Shown here: positions 8,492 through 18,016 of the stretch, one piece after another
Layout of the letters: each line of letters starts with the position of its first letter
Position numbering within the stretch: position 1 is the first letter of the stretch
Notes under the pieces: model-generated
Database searches by the model: none
What the model was told of the DNA's origin: nothing
What the model saw: only the letters and a program-made list of their open reading frames with translations
Made by a program: the position numbers and the translations under genes
NCBI RefSeq assembly: GCF_032104385.1
Contig: NZ_DAMCHJ010000010.1
Location: 1 to 64,000, forward strand
Length of the DNA: 64,000 bases
From: Tissierella sp032104385
Lineage (GTDB): Bacteria; Bacillota; Clostridia; Tissierellales; Tissierellaceae
Reading direction: 5' to 3'

Positions 8492-9163
8492 TTATAACTC
8501 CTTTGCTATTCTCCACTGTTCTCTAGCCATCTCATTTAATGATGGATTCATTCTCGTTGAAGAAAGATTTAAACAAGTATTAAACCAAGATAATGCTTCT
8601 TCTTTATCGTTTATTCTTCTTGATAGCTCTCCTATTAAGTAAGATAATTTGCCATCATCCATACTTGTGCCATTCAAGGATTCTGTATTATATGCTTCTC
8701 TAAATTGCTCTATTGCCAATTTCAAAAATCTAATCTCTCCTTCTTTATCTTCCTTTAAACGATATAACCATCCGATATTTAAACAAATATTCCCTTGTTC
8801 CAAACTTGTGGCCTTTAATAAAGTTGCTGTAATTAAGGATAATTTATAGGACTCTATAGACTCATCTAAATCCCTTACTCCACCGAGATTCCTTTTTTTC
8901 CATCTAGATGATATATTATCTATAATTATTCCAATTTGATCTTTTCTAATATCATTAAATTTATTTTCAGATGCAGCATATCCACAGTTGGGACATACAA
9001 ATATACTATACTTTATTGGGTTTTCATTATTATAATAGTTTAAAAAATCCTTATCTCTTTTTAAAATTCTTAGCCTAGATGCTCTTATTTTTTTAGTTAT
9101 AAATTTATTTGAACAAATAGGACATTCAACTTCTTTATCAAATAGTTCATTTGGTTCTGTCAA
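8492..9163 (-). CDS. DUF2225 family protein with zinc ribbon and TPR-like tail
   Basis: 223 aa. The N-terminus has two CxxC pairs, ECPICSNKF and FVCPNCGYA, spaced as in a zinc ribbon. The rest is alpha-helical with TPR-like sequence (ICLNIGWLYRLKEDKEGEIRFLKLAIEQF, SYLIGELSRRINDKEEALSWFNTCL). This is the architecture of DUF2225 (PF09986), a Firmicutes family of unknown function. The start appears to be TTG 9161-9163, since an in-frame stop lies just upstream and no ATG is available; AAAGGTAGG precedes it. Tightly linked to ogt downstream. Confidence 0.85.
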   Translation of the reverse strand: MTEPNELFDKEVECPICSNKFITKKIRASRLRILKRDKDFLNYYNNENPIKYSIFVCPNCGYAASENKFNDIRKDQIGIIIDNISSRWKKRNLGGVRDLDESIESYKLSLITATLLKATSLEQGNICLNIGWLYRLKEDKEGEIRFLKLAIEQFREAYNTESLNGTSMDDGKLSYLIGELSRRINDKEEALSWFNTCLNLSSTRMNPSLNEMAREQWRIAKEL

Positions 9164-9213
9164 CTTATTATGCCTACCTTTCTATATATGTTTTTATCTG
9201 TTACTTCACTAGT

Positions 9214-10509
9214 TTATTCATTAGGTCCAATTTTATATATATAATCTTTTTTTCTATAATGGTCTGAAGTAATCTTTGTTTTGGATATTGCTTTCCCATT
9301 TTTTATTATAGTTTTATAAGTATTGACCTTATAGCCTTTTCTTCCTTTTTGCATATCTAATCTAGTTCCTGGTGTCAATTTCTCATCATATACTTCTTCT
9401 GTTTTCGGTTCTATAGTTTCAATAATCTCTGGGTTTATCTTTACAGCATAATTTTTTACTCTCGTATCCCCATAAGTATATATAGGAAAATCAAAATCAT
9501 TTCTAAATTTTAAATCCAAATACCCATATGACACCGCCGCATCTTGACCATAAGGAACATAGTTAGCAGGTATAGAATGAGAATGTCTTTCAAGTATAGT
9601 GAGGTCTGCAAGTAACAAAGAATTATACATAGTAGTGGAAGTCTGACAAACTCCTCCTCCTAATCCTGGTGTTAACTCTCCCCCTATAATTACATTAGCT
9701 TCTTTATATCCAGAATTTGCTGACCTAGGTCCTGTTGTATTGTTATATGAAAATTCCTCCCCAGGTAAAATCAGTTTATTACTAATTGCTCTAGCCGATA
9801 ATCTAATATTTTCCACTCTTCCACTACCACTCCCTTTAAAAGAAGTAGAGAATTCACCTATAACTCCATTTATTCTAGATAAAAGTTGTTTTGTTAATCT
9901 CGGTTGTACATCTTCTACTGGAATTTCTATATCCTTTAATTCATAAATGTTTTTATCTATCTTTGCAATTAGCTCACTTACCACTACCTTTTTTCCTACA
10001 ACCTCATCTGTTACAGTAATCTTTCCATTATTAAAATTCAGTACAGCATCTACTGCTTCTTTATTTATTTCTTGGGAAATATTGTTAACCATATCCTTTA
10101 TCTTATCACTTTCATAAAAAGATTCCAATGGTATATCTACTCCAGATTTTATTTTAGATATATTTTTTAATCGTTTAATAAAACTTCCTTCCCTACCTAA
10201 TTGAAAGGCATTATTAACAGCATCATCGTATTTATAAGAAAAGCCTAGTTCTCGCAAATTGATTCTGTAGATATTATCGTTATATTCTAGATTCATATTT
10301 TTTTTATCGATTTCTATTTCTTTTTTCCCTTTTATATATTCTAGGGCTTGTTCCTTTGTTTTATTTCCTACATTATAACTATCTATTCTTATACCTTTAT
10401 AAATTGTATCTATACTTAAAATGTTTTTATAAATATATGCTCCAGCTCCTAAACCAATAGAAAAAACTATTATAACAACAAATAATAAAATTTTTTTACC
10501 TTTTCCCAT
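9214..10509 (-). CDS. VanW family protein with PG-binding and G5-like domains
   Basis: Cell-envelope protein, 431 aa. One N-terminal membrane segment (about residues 5-27, ILLFVVIIVFSIGLGAGAYIY) anchors it. Residues 30-200 resemble the PG_binding_4 domain, residues 205-350 are the VanW domain (FSYNNTTGPRSANSGYKEANVI, GGGVCQTSTTMYNSLLLA, ERHSHS), and the tail is G5-like (VYDEKLTPGTR). VanW-domain proteins are common in spore formers and their relatives; despite the name they do not by themselves indicate vancomycin resistance. No van genes are nearby. GGAGG precedes the ATG. Confidence 0.9.
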   Translation of the reverse strand: MGKGKKILLFVVIIVFSIGLGAGAYIYKNILSIDTIYKGIRIDSYNVGNKTKEQALEYIKGKKEIEIDKKNMNLEYNDNIYRINLRELGFSYKYDDAVNNAFQLGREGSFIKRLKNISKIKSGVDIPLESFYESDKIKDMVNNISQEINKEAVDAVLNFNNGKITVTDEVVGKKVVVSELIAKIDKNIYELKDIEIPVEDVQPRLTKQLLSRINGVIGEFSTSFKGSGSGRVENIRLSARAISNKLILPGEEFSYNNTTGPRSANSGYKEANVIIGGELTPGLGGGVCQTSTTMYNSLLLADLTILERHSHSIPANYVPYGQDAAVSYGYLDLKFRNDFDFPIYTYGDTRVKNYAVKINPEIIETIEPKTEEVYDEKLTPGTRLDMQKGRKGYKVNTYKTIIKNGKAISKTKITSDHYRKKDYIYKIGPNE

Positions 10510-10542
10510 CTAAATCCTCCAACCTAGAATATTAATATTTTA

Positions 10543-12507
10543 CTATTCCCAATAGATTTTTATATTATCCCCGTCTTTTAATTCTTCTAGGTACTCTGCC
10601 TCTTTATCATTCACTCTCAAAACCAGTTTACCTTTTAATGAAGATAAATCAAAATCTATATAATCAAATATATCTACAAAAATAAATCTATCTTTTTTAT
10701 AGTATATTTCCATATATTCATCATTTATTACTAATTTAATTAACTTTTTATTATCTATCTTATTGTTAGATGTCTTAATTTTACCTACTCTTACAATATT
10801 ATCACCCTTTTTAAGTTGATAATTATTCTGTACCTTAATTTCATTGACTAAAAATTCATCTGTAGTTGAAAATTCTTTATATTGTACAATTAATTCTTCT
10901 AATGTTTTTATTTCTTCAACTTCTATATCTGCTTCTGGACTTAGAATAATGTTACTTTGTACTTCTTCACCGTTTATCCTAAAGAACTTTACCAAATTTA
11001 CCTCTTCCCCTTGGAAATATACGATCTTATCCTTTGTAACCACATCATATAAATACGGGGTTATTACAGGCTCTACTATACTAGGTAATATCTCTATACT
11101 ATCATTGTCATAAAGCTTTGTTTTAAAATTAGCTTGCTTTTTATTTACTAATATTTGTGGTTGAGTTCCATCTTTCCCTTTGATTATTCTCTTCTTTCCA
11201 TTTAGATAATATACAAAATCATTAGATTTCTTTGGCAGCAAATCCTTTGGATTGTATCCTGTAAGTACTAGTGCATCTGATACAACTATATCCTCTGAAT
11301 TAAATATACGAACCTCTTCACCACAAAAATTTACTTTAATAAAGTTCTTATACTTGTCTTGAGACCCTTCTATAGCAATTCCAATAGGTGTTATCATCTC
11401 TGGCCCATTGAAATCTTCTAACCCCTCTACATTTCCAATAATAGATACATCCCTTATGGCAACTCTTTCCTTTGGCAGTCCAAGTTTTTCAGCAATCATT
11501 TCTCTTAGCATTGGCATTTGACTACTACCACCAATTAAAAATACTGCATTTGGAGATTTACCATTGAATTCAAGGATTTTTTCTGATATTTCCCCTGCAA
11601 TCTTTTCAATTATATCCTTAATTGTATTTACTATCTCAGCAGTAGTTACTCTATAAGATATCCCAATTACATCAATAAATTCATGTTCTTCCTTTTTACT
11701 AAGCTCTACCTTTAATTTCTCACTACTATTAAAATCAAGTAAATATGCTTTTGCTAGTCTTTCTGTTATCTCATCTCCTGCAGTTGAAGTCATAGCATAG
11801 GAAGTAATTTGTCCATCCTTTGTAATGGCAATATCAGATGTTCCTGCACCTATATCTACTAATGCTAAATTTAGCAATCTTAGCTCTTTTTTTATTGCTA
11901 CGTTAATTGCTGCAATAGGTTCCAAAGTAATACTTCCTACTTCTAAGCCTGTCCTTGAAATTACAGAGTACAGACTTTCTATAACTATTTGAGGTAAAAA
12001 TGTTGCTAAAATATCAACTCCTATTCTTTGCCCCTTATGTCCCTCTAATTTTTCTATTCTATCTTCATCTAAATAATAATCTGACACAGAATAACCTATA
12101 CTATAATATTTAAGACTTTTATTTATCTCTATTTCATTTATTTCCTCTTGAGCTTTTTGTATTGCCTCTAATTCTAAGGCTTCAACATCAAACTTGGATA
12201 TCTCTTTTTCATTATCAATGGATTTTTCTATTCTTATCTTATGGGTTTTTAAAGCTCGTCCAGCAGCAGCTATGGACACAACCTTTAGTTTTTCTCCTAT
12301 CTTTTCTTCCAATTCTACTACTATTTCATTAACTAAATTTGCTACCCCTTCTATATCATGAATCTGTCCATCATACATATTTCTCTTTTTATGTTCCTTT
12401 ATTGTAAAAGCAAGCACTTTAAATCTTTCATCCTTAGTATATTCTCCCACCATCCCTATTATAGTCCTAGTACCTATATCTAAAGAAAATATCAATTCAT
12501 CTCTCAC
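10543..12507 (-). CDS. FtsA/PilM-like actin-fold ATPase with long C-terminal extension
   Basis: 654 aa. The first 370 residues form an FtsA-type actin fold: phosphate loop 1 DIGTRTIIGMVGEY, SHS2-like insertion, phosphate loop 2 LVDIGAGTSDIAI, and adenosine motif VFLIGGSSQMPMLREM. FtsA proper is about 420 aa and ends in an amphipathic membrane helix; this protein instead carries about 280 extra residues, mostly beta-rich, with no such helix evident. It is therefore a paralogue of the division protein, as seen in Clostridia, possibly acting at the envelope beside the VanW protein. Start is GTG behind GAAGGTG. Exact role unknown. Confidence 0.8.
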   Translation of the reverse strand: MRDELIFSLDIGTRTIIGMVGEYTKDERFKVLAFTIKEHKKRNMYDGQIHDIEGVANLVNEIVVELEEKIGEKLKVVSIAAAGRALKTHKIRIEKSIDNEKEISKFDVEALELEAIQKAQEEINEIEINKSLKYYSIGYSVSDYYLDEDRIEKLEGHKGQRIGVDILATFLPQIVIESLYSVISRTGLEVGSITLEPIAAINVAIKKELRLLNLALVDIGAGTSDIAITKDGQITSYAMTSTAGDEITERLAKAYLLDFNSSEKLKVELSKKEEHEFIDVIGISYRVTTAEIVNTIKDIIEKIAGEISEKILEFNGKSPNAVFLIGGSSQMPMLREMIAEKLGLPKERVAIRDVSIIGNVEGLEDFNGPEMITPIGIAIEGSQDKYKNFIKVNFCGEEVRIFNSEDIVVSDALVLTGYNPKDLLPKKSNDFVYYLNGKKRIIKGKDGTQPQILVNKKQANFKTKLYDNDSIEILPSIVEPVITPYLYDVVTKDKIVYFQGEEVNLVKFFRINGEEVQSNIILSPEADIEVEEIKTLEELIVQYKEFSTTDEFLVNEIKVQNNYQLKKGDNIVRVGKIKTSNNKIDNKKLIKLVINDEYMEIYYKKDRFIFVDIFDYIDFDLSSLKGKLVLRVNDKEAEYLEELKDGDNIKIYWE

Positions 12508-12522
12508 AATAACACCTTCTTC

Positions 12523-13173
12523 CTATTGTTTAACTTCTTTTTTATAGTAAAAGCAATAATCAGTTATTGGGCATATAGTACATAAAGGTTTTCTAGCTTT
12601 ACAAATCCTTCTGCCATGAAAAATTAGCAAATGATGTGCCTTTGACCACATTTCTCTTTCTATGTTATCCATTAAGTCCTTCTCTGTATCTAGCACATTA
12701 GTACTATTAGCCAATCCTATTCTATTAGACACCCTAAAAACATGGGTGTCAACTGCAATGGCTGGAATATTAAAAGCATTAGATAAAACCACATTGGCTG
12801 TTTTTCTGCCTACCCCTGGTAAAGTAACTAACTCTTCCATAGTATTAGGAACTTGCCCACTATAATTTTCTATAAGTAACTTACATGTTTCTAAGATATT
12901 TTTACTCTTTGTCTTATAAAATCCGCAGGATCTAATTTTCACTCCTAATTCTTCCTCAGATAATTTTATATAGTCTTCGGGAGTTTTTAATTCTTCAAAT
13001 AATACTGCTGTAGTCTTATTTACCTGAACATCTGTACATTGTGCTGAAAGTATAGTGGCGACTAACAATTCAAATGAATTTGTAAAATCCAACTCCGCCT
13101 TAGCATCTGGAAATCTTTCCTCAAGTCTTTCTAATACAATTTTTATTTCTTCTTTTGACAGCATCTTTTTCAT
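12523..13173 (-). CDS. nth: Endonuclease III
   Basis: Bifunctional DNA glycosylase/AP lyase that removes oxidised pyrimidines, 216 aa. The helix-hairpin-helix LPGVGRKTANVVLSNAF contains the catalytic lysine, VDTHVFRVSNR contains the catalytic aspartate, and the C-terminal [4Fe-4S] motif is C-x6-C-x2-C-x5-C (CKARKPLCTICPITDYC). All catalytic features are intact. It lies 15 bp before the FtsA-like gene in transcription order and probably shares its transcript. Confidence 0.97.
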   Translation of the reverse strand: MKKMLSKEEIKIVLERLEERFPDAKAELDFTNSFELLVATILSAQCTDVQVNKTTAVLFEELKTPEDYIKLSEEELGVKIRSCGFYKTKSKNILETCKLLIENYSGQVPNTMEELVTLPGVGRKTANVVLSNAFNIPAIAVDTHVFRVSNRIGLANSTNVLDTEKDLMDNIEREMWSKAHHLLIFHGRRICKARKPLCTICPITDYCFYYKKEVKQ

Positions 13174-13181
13174 TTTCTCAC

Positions 13182-13472
13182 CTACAATATTTCTATTTTA
13201 TTTTCTATTATTTCTACCCTACTATCTTCATCTATAAATTTTATCACATTTGATAATATTTGGTTAGCATGATTTATATCATTTGTCACACAAGCAAATC
13301 CAATCATAGTTCTTTGCCAGCTATCATTTAAGTCTACTTCTGCTATTGATACATTGAATCTTGATTGTATCCTTCCTATTATACTTTTTATAACATGCCT
13401 TTTTTCCTTTAAAGAATGGGTTTCATATATAATTAATGTTAATGAGCAGGTACCTATTATCAAATTTATCAC
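13182..13472 (-). CDS. DUF503 family protein (YlxP-like)
   Basis: 96-aa protein with the DUF503 pattern: an N-terminal beta strand (INLIIGTCSLTLIIYETHSLKEKRHVIKSII), RFNVSIAEVD, and DSWQRTMIGFACVT. This ferredoxin-like fold family is often encoded near ribosome-associated genes, but its function is unsettled. Start is GTG behind AGAG. It precedes nth by 8 bp, so it is probably the first gene of the DUF503-nth-FtsA-like unit. Confidence 0.88.
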   Translation of the reverse strand: MINLIIGTCSLTLIIYETHSLKEKRHVIKSIIGRIQSRFNVSIAEVDLNDSWQRTMIGFACVTNDINHANQILSNVIKFIDEDSRVEIIENKIEIL

Positions 13473-13511
13473 CTCTATAAATTTATATTTTGCACATTAT
13501 ATCATATTTAT

Positions 13512-13540
13512 GTAAAAGAAAAAGGGAGAATATCTCTCCC
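13512..13540 (-). terminator. Terminator after the KBL gene
   Basis: Stem GGGAGA/TCTCCC with a 5-nt loop (13524-13529 with 13535-13540), followed on the minus strand by TTTTTCTTTT. It lies directly after the stop at 13547. Confidence 0.85.
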
Positions 13541-13546
13541 CTAAAA

Positions 13547-14737
13547 TTATTTTAATATATTCATTTCTTTTCCTACCTTTTCAAATACAGCTACTGCCCT
13601 ATCTAATTGTTCTCTAGTATGTTCTGCAGTTACCATACATCTAACTCTTCCTGTTCCTCTTGGAACTGTTGGGAATACTATGCCTGATACGAAAACTCCG
13701 TTTTCAAGTAATTTTCTGCTGAATTCCATTGTCTTAGCTTCATCTCCAATAATTACTGGAGTAATTGGAGTTTCACTATGTCCTGTATTAAATCCAAGAC
13801 TTCCAATCTTTGACTTCCAATATTTTGCGTTATCCCAAAGTCTATCTGTATATTCTGTTGATTCCATTAGCATGGTTATTGCTTCAGTAACTGCACCAAT
13901 TACTGCTGGTGGTAAAGATGTACTGAATAATACTGGTCTTGCTCTATGGCTTAGCCAATCGTACATAGCCTGTGAACCAGATACATATCCTCCCATTACT
14001 CCTATACCCTTAGAAAGACATCCCATTGAGAAATCTACTCTACCATGTAGTCCAAAATGGTCAATAGTACCTCTTCCGCTTTCACCTAATACTCCTGAAC
14101 CATGGGAATCATCTACATAGGTCAAAGCTTCATATTTCTCTGCTAAACTAACTATTTCAGGAAGTTTTGCTATATCTCCATCCATACTGAAAACACCATC
14201 AGTAATTATTAAGATATTTTTATATTTATCCCTAGCATCTTTTAATACAGCCTCTAAACTATCCATATCAGAGTGCTTATAAACTCCTTTAGAAGCTTTA
14301 GATAATCTACAACCATCTATTATTGAAGCATGATTTAACTCATCAGATATTATTATATCCCCTGCCTCTGTAACTGCCTGTATAGTTCCAGCGTTACAGT
14401 TAAAAGCTGATTGATATAAGAATGCTGCCTCATCTTTTTTAAATTTAGCTAGAAGTGCTTCTAAGTTTTCATGAATATCCATATTTCCTATAATAGTTCT
14501 TACAGCACCTGTACCTGCTCCATATTTTTCAACGGCTTCAATAGCAGCTTTTTTTAATCTAGGATGATTTGCAAATCCAAGATAATTGTTTGAAGATAGG
14601 TTTATAACCTTTTTACCATTTAATATTACTTCTGCTTGGCTTGCAGTTTCTAATACAGGTAATTCCCTATAAACACCGTCATTTTTAAGTCCTTCAATTT
14701 TTTCTTTTAAAAACTTTAATTCATGAACATTAGACAC
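13547..14737 (-). CDS. Glycine C-acetyltransferase / 8-amino-7-oxononanoate synthase family enzyme
   Basis: PLP-dependent alpha-oxoamine synthase, 396 aa. Conserved parts are NLSSNNYLGFANHPRLKKAA, GAGTGAVRTIIGN, the PLP-phosphate region LYQSAFNCNAG, DDSHGSGVLGESGRGT, and the Schiff-base lysine in GCLSKGIGVMGGY. The start MSNVHELKFLKEKIEGLKNDGVYRELPVLE and the 396-aa length favour 2-amino-3-ketobutyrate CoA ligase (Kbl), which splits 2-amino-3-oxobutyrate with CoA into glycine and acetyl-CoA. No threonine dehydrogenase gene and no biotin genes are adjacent, so BioF activity is not excluded. A glycine-producing enzyme would feed the glycine reductase of the first locus. Start is GTG behind GGGAGG. 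Confidence 0.85.
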   Translation of the reverse strand: MSNVHELKFLKEKIEGLKNDGVYRELPVLETASQAEVILNGKKVINLSSNNYLGFANHPRLKKAAIEAVEKYGAGTGAVRTIIGNMDIHENLEALLAKFKKDEAAFLYQSAFNCNAGTIQAVTEAGDIIISDELNHASIIDGCRLSKASKGVYKHSDMDSLEAVLKDARDKYKNILIITDGVFSMDGDIAKLPEIVSLAEKYEALTYVDDSHGSGVLGESGRGTIDHFGLHGRVDFSMGCLSKGIGVMGGYVSGSQAMYDWLSHRARPVLFSTSLPPAVIGAVTEAITMLMESTEYTDRLWDNAKYWKSKIGSLGFNTGHSETPITPVIIGDEAKTMEFSRKLLENGVFVSGIVFPTVPRGTGRVRCMVTAEHTREQLDRAVAVFEKVGKEMNILK

Positions 14738-14794
14738 AATATAACCTCCCTAATTTTTCTAATATGTAGCCTAAACATATTATAACATATATTT

Positions 14795-15829
14795 TTATTT
14801 AGTGGACACCATTGTTAAAAAAATATTTACTATAGCCCATTCTGTATATTCTCTTATCATAGGATTGGAATCCCTTAACATCGGTATAAGTATTTCTATA
14901 TTTTCTTCTTTTTTCATATTTCCTAATGCAATTATTGCATTTCTTTTCAGTATATTTTTTCCTCTCCAGCTACCCGCCATTTCTCCATATTTTTTCTTAA
15001 ATTCTTTATTTGATATATATAATAGCTCATTTAAATCCATATAACCCTTTGTTATTTTGGGTATAAATTCCTTATGATTAGCTTTCTTTATTCCTCTATT
15101 TTGGGGACAAACTAACTGACAGGTATCACAACCATATATTTTTATACCCATTTTCCCCCTAAGTTCAATTGGAATATTATCCTTTGTTTGTGTTAGATAT
15201 GATATACATTTCTTAGGATTGAAACTATATTCTCCTTCTAAGGCACCAGTAGGACAGGCTCTCAAGCAAAGATCACAATCTCCACATTTGTTCGAAACTT
15301 CTTCACTAAATTCCAACTCCAAATCAGTCAATATATATCCTAAAAATATAAAGGAACCATATTCATCATTTATAATGGAACAATTCTTTCCATAGTAACC
15401 AATACCTGCTTTCCTTGCTAATTCCCTATCTATTAATGGTCCAGTATCTACAAAATATTTGTACTGAAAATCTACTTCTCTTTTTATTTCATTAATAAGT
15501 AACTCTATCTTTTCTTTTAATACCTTATGATAATCTATGCCCCAACTAGACTTTGATAATTTTCCCTTTAGTTGATAATTTGGCTTTTCATTATAATCTA
15601 CATTATAAGAAACACCTACAACTATAATAGTTCTACAATTAGGCATGGTAATCTTAGGATCTATTCTTTTATTTAAATCCTTTTCCTCAAATTCAGTTTT
15701 TATATTATTTTTTTCTCTATATATTAAATAATCACTTAAATTATATAATGGTAAAGCATCTGTAAAACCACAAGTATCTATATTTAACTCTTTGGATTTG
15801 TCAATAATATATTGATTTAGTGGATTCAT
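14795..15829 (-). CDS. queG: Epoxyqueuosine reductase
   Basis: Cobalamin- and Fe-S-dependent enzyme for the last step of queuosine synthesis on tRNA, 344 aa. Two ferredoxin-type cluster motifs are visible: CGDCDLCLRACPTGAL and CDTCQLVCPQN, with the catalytic region KYFVDTGPLIDRELARKAGIGYYGKNCSI. The C-terminal HEAT-like repeats (AIIALGNMKKEENIEILIPML) recognise the tRNA. Its start overlaps the end of nfo by four bases (ATGA), indicating cotranscription and coupling. Confidence 0.94.
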   Translation of the reverse strand: MNPLNQYIIDKSKELNIDTCGFTDALPLYNLSDYLIYREKNNIKTEFEEKDLNKRIDPKITMPNCRTIIVVGVSYNVDYNEKPNYQLKGKLSKSSWGIDYHKVLKEKIELLINEIKREVDFQYKYFVDTGPLIDRELARKAGIGYYGKNCSIINDEYGSFIFLGYILTDLELEFSEEVSNKCGDCDLCLRACPTGALEGEYSFNPKKCISYLTQTKDNIPIELRGKMGIKIYGCDTCQLVCPQNRGIKKANHKEFIPKITKGYMDLNELLYISNKEFKKKYGEMAGSWRGKNILKRNAIIALGNMKKEENIEILIPMLRDSNPMIREYTEWAIVNIFLTMVSTK

Positions 15830-16656
15830 CTATATTCCTTTCTAAGCATTTCAATTTCTTTTTTGTACCCGTCTAATTCATTTGGCGTCTCTAGATTAAA
15901 AGGTAAATTTCTTAATAATGGGTGATTGATTATATTTATTATAGATTCTAACCCAATTGTTCCTTCTCCTATTATTTCATGTCTATCCTTATTTGAATTA
16001 AACTCCACCTTACTGTCATTTAGATGAACTGCTTTTAACCTCTCTAAACCAATTATCCTATCTATTTCTTCCAGTACTCCATCTAAATCATTAACTATAT
16101 CGTAACCACTTGAATATAAATGACAGCTATCAATACATATCCCAAGATTTTTATTATTATCTACACCATCTATTATAGCTTTAAGTTCCTCCATACTTCT
16201 TCCTATTTCTGTCCCTTTACCTGACATGCCTTCTAGTAATACTATTGTATTATTATTTTCATCTATTGCTTCATTAAGAGCATTTACTATAAGTTCTATA
16301 CCTTTTTCACTTCCTTGTCCTACATGAGAACCTGGATGAAATATATAGTAGGTATTTGGAATTAATTTTAGTCTTTCCAAGTCATCCTTTAATATCATAC
16401 TTGCAAATTCCCTAGTTTCCTTCTTATTTGAAGCAAGGTTCATAGTATAAGCCCCATGGGCAAAAAGTGGTGCAAATTTATATTCTTCTATTATTTGTTT
16501 AAGTTTATTTATATCCTCCATATCAATTTCTTTTGCTTTACCACCCCTAGGATTTCTCGTAAAAAATTGAAATGTATTAGCGCCTATAGACATTGCATCT
16601 AGTGCCGCATTATATAATCCTTTTGAAATAGATAAATGACAACCAATATTTAACAT
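15826..16656 (-). CDS. nfo: Deoxyribonuclease IV (AP endonuclease)
   Basis: Zinc-dependent AP endonuclease of base-excision repair with a TIM barrel, about 276 aa. Zinc ligands lie in FAHGAYTMNLAS, FHPGSHVG, LLEGMSGKGTEIG, CIDSCHLYSSGYD, VHLNDSK, DRHEIIGEGTIG and LETPNE. ATG 16654-16656 (MLNIGCHLS) is preferred because AAAGG lies nine bases upstream; an ATG three codons earlier would leave no room for it. It overlaps queG and is divergent from the RodA/FtsW gene. Confidence 0.95.
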   Translation of the reverse strand: MLNIGCHLSISKGLYNAALDAMSIGANTFQFFTRNPRGGKAKEIDMEDINKLKQIIEEYKFAPLFAHGAYTMNLASNKKETREFASMILKDDLERLKLIPNTYYIFHPGSHVGQGSEKGIELIVNALNEAIDENNNTIVLLEGMSGKGTEIGRSMEELKAIIDGVDNNKNLGICIDSCHLYSSGYDIVNDLDGVLEEIDRIIGLERLKAVHLNDSKVEFNSNKDRHEIIGEGTIGLESIINIINHPLLRNLPFNLETPNELDGYKKEIEMLRKEYR

Positions 16657-16729
16657 TTTAATCATCCTTTCTTATATATCATAATACCATATTGTCATAT
16701 ATTTTTAACTATTTGAAAGTAACAAAATA

Positions 16730-16738
16730 TGTTATAAT
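16730..16738 (+). promoter_or_regulatory. Extended -10 promoter of the RodA/FtsW gene
   Basis: TGtTATAAT at 16730-16738, about 67 bp before the chosen ATG. A good -35 at 17 bp is missing; the TG dinucleotide may compensate. Confidence 0.5.
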
Positions 16739-16805
16739 TAAATTTAAAGTAAAAATAGAACTTTTATATTTTTATAAAATTCGCTTTATGAAAGGAAATA
16801 GGTTT

Positions 16806-17912
16806 ATGTTTAATTTAAAGAAGAAATCCTATAAAAATTTTGACTATATATTGTTTTTAACAACACTTTTACTATGTGGATATGGCCTTATTATGATAAT
16901 GAGTGCAACCTTGAGTAAAGGAACAATGTCCTATGTAAAAACTCAAGTCATAGCTACAATTTTAGGATTAATAGTTATTGCTATATTAGTACTATTAGAT
17001 TACGAATTTTTAGGAAAAATATATATACCAATTTACGTAGTATGTAATCTTTTACTTATTGCAGTTCTTATCTTTGGTATTGGTGAAGATCAGTGGGGAG
17101 CAAGATCTTGGCTAAAACTTGGACCTATAATATTTCAACCAGCAGAATTTGTAAAAATTGGTTTGATTATATCTTTAGCTAAATTTATAGATAACCATAA
17201 AGAATATATAAATGAACCCTTTACACTATTAAAGATATTAGCATTTGCATTTACCCCAGTAATACTAATACTTCTACAACCAGATGCTGGTACTGCTATG
17301 GTATTTATCTTTTTCATAGCTGCAATGTTATTTATTGCTGGAGTAAGGTGGAGATACATTGGATATGCATTTTTAATTGGAATCCTTAGTCTTCCTGTAC
17401 TATGGTTTAAACTTAGCTCATATCAAAAGGATCGTATTTTTAACTTCTTAGATCCTGAGAGAGATGCCGCCAATACTGGTTATCAAGCTAAATTTGGCAA
17501 GATTGCTATTGGCTCTGGAAAAGTTTTTGGTAGAGGTTTATTTGAAGGTGTGCTAACTGGATTTAACTATGTACCAGAAAAACAAACTGATTATATTTTT
17601 TCCGTAGTTGGTGAAGAATTAGGCTTTCTTGGTGGATTTGGACTCATATTTCTATATTTTATATTACTCAATAGATTTATTAAAATAGCTAAAAAGTCTA
17701 AAGATTTATTTGGTTCTCTAATGATAATAGGCTTTGCTGCAATGTTTCTTTTCCATATATGGGAAAACATAGGAATGACCATAGGACTTATGCCTATAAC
17801 AGGTATTCCCCTTCCATTTATGAGTTATGGTGGTACATTCCAACTCTCCAATATGATTTGTATTGGAATAATTTTAAGTGTGAGTGTTCATAGAGAAGAA
17901 TTAAGTTTTTAA
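16806..17912 (+). CDS. RodA/FtsW/SpoVE family peptidoglycan glycosyltransferase
   Basis: SEDS-family polytopic membrane protein, about 368 aa with ten or so transmembrane helices, that polymerises lipid II with a partner penicillin-binding protein. Signature parts are GARSWLKLGPIIFQPAEFVKIGLI, YQAKFGKIAIGSGKVFGRGLFEG, YVPEKQTDYIFSVVGEELGFLGG and the C-terminal LPFMSYGGTFQLSNM. The wording fits RodA (elongation) slightly better than FtsW. ATG 16806 follows AAAGGAAATA; an in-frame start 38 codons upstream would span the promoter. No penicillin-binding protein gene is adjacent. Confidence 0.9.
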   Translation: MFNLKKKSYKNFDYILFLTTLLLCGYGLIMIMSATLSKGTMSYVKTQVIATILGLIVIAILVLLDYEFLGKIYIPIYVVCNLLLIAVLIFGIGEDQWGARSWLKLGPIIFQPAEFVKIGLIISLAKFIDNHKEYINEPFTLLKILAFAFTPVILILLQPDAGTAMVFIFFIAAMLFIAGVRWRYIGYAFLIGILSLPVLWFKLSSYQKDRIFNFLDPERDAANTGYQAKFGKIAIGSGKVFGRGLFEGVLTGFNYVPEKQTDYIFSVVGEELGFLGGFGLIFLYFILLNRFIKIAKKSKDLFGSLMIIGFAAMFLFHIWENIGMTIGLMPITGIPLPFMSYGGTFQLSNMICIGIILSVSVHREELSF

Positions 17913-17915
17913 TCA

Positions 17916-17943
17916 ACAGGAGAATATTCTCCTGTATTTTTTT
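17916..17943 (+). terminator. Intrinsic terminator of the RodA/FtsW gene
   Basis: Stem ACAGGAGAA/TTCTCCTGT (17916-17924 with 17927-17935) followed by seven T. Confidence 0.92.
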
Positions 17944-17954
17944 ATTCCAGTACC

Positions 17955-17985
17955 TTGTAATGAAAGATAGTATATGATATACTAT
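17955..17985 (+). promoter_or_regulatory. Promoter with PadR-type palindromic operator
   Basis: -35 TTGTAA (17955-17960), 17-bp spacer, -10 TATACT (17978-17983). A perfect 19-bp palindrome centred on G17976 (ATAGTATAT-G-ATATACTAT, 17967-17985) covers the -10. The next gene is a PadR regulator, so autorepression is the natural reading. Confidence 0.75.
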
Positions 17986-18016
17986 AGCCACTATATAATA
18001 ATAAGGAGAAAAGTTT

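Noticed and set aside
9214..10509. Vancomycin resistance gene
   Set aside because: VanW domains are widespread in Clostridia and no vanHAX or regulatory genes are present.
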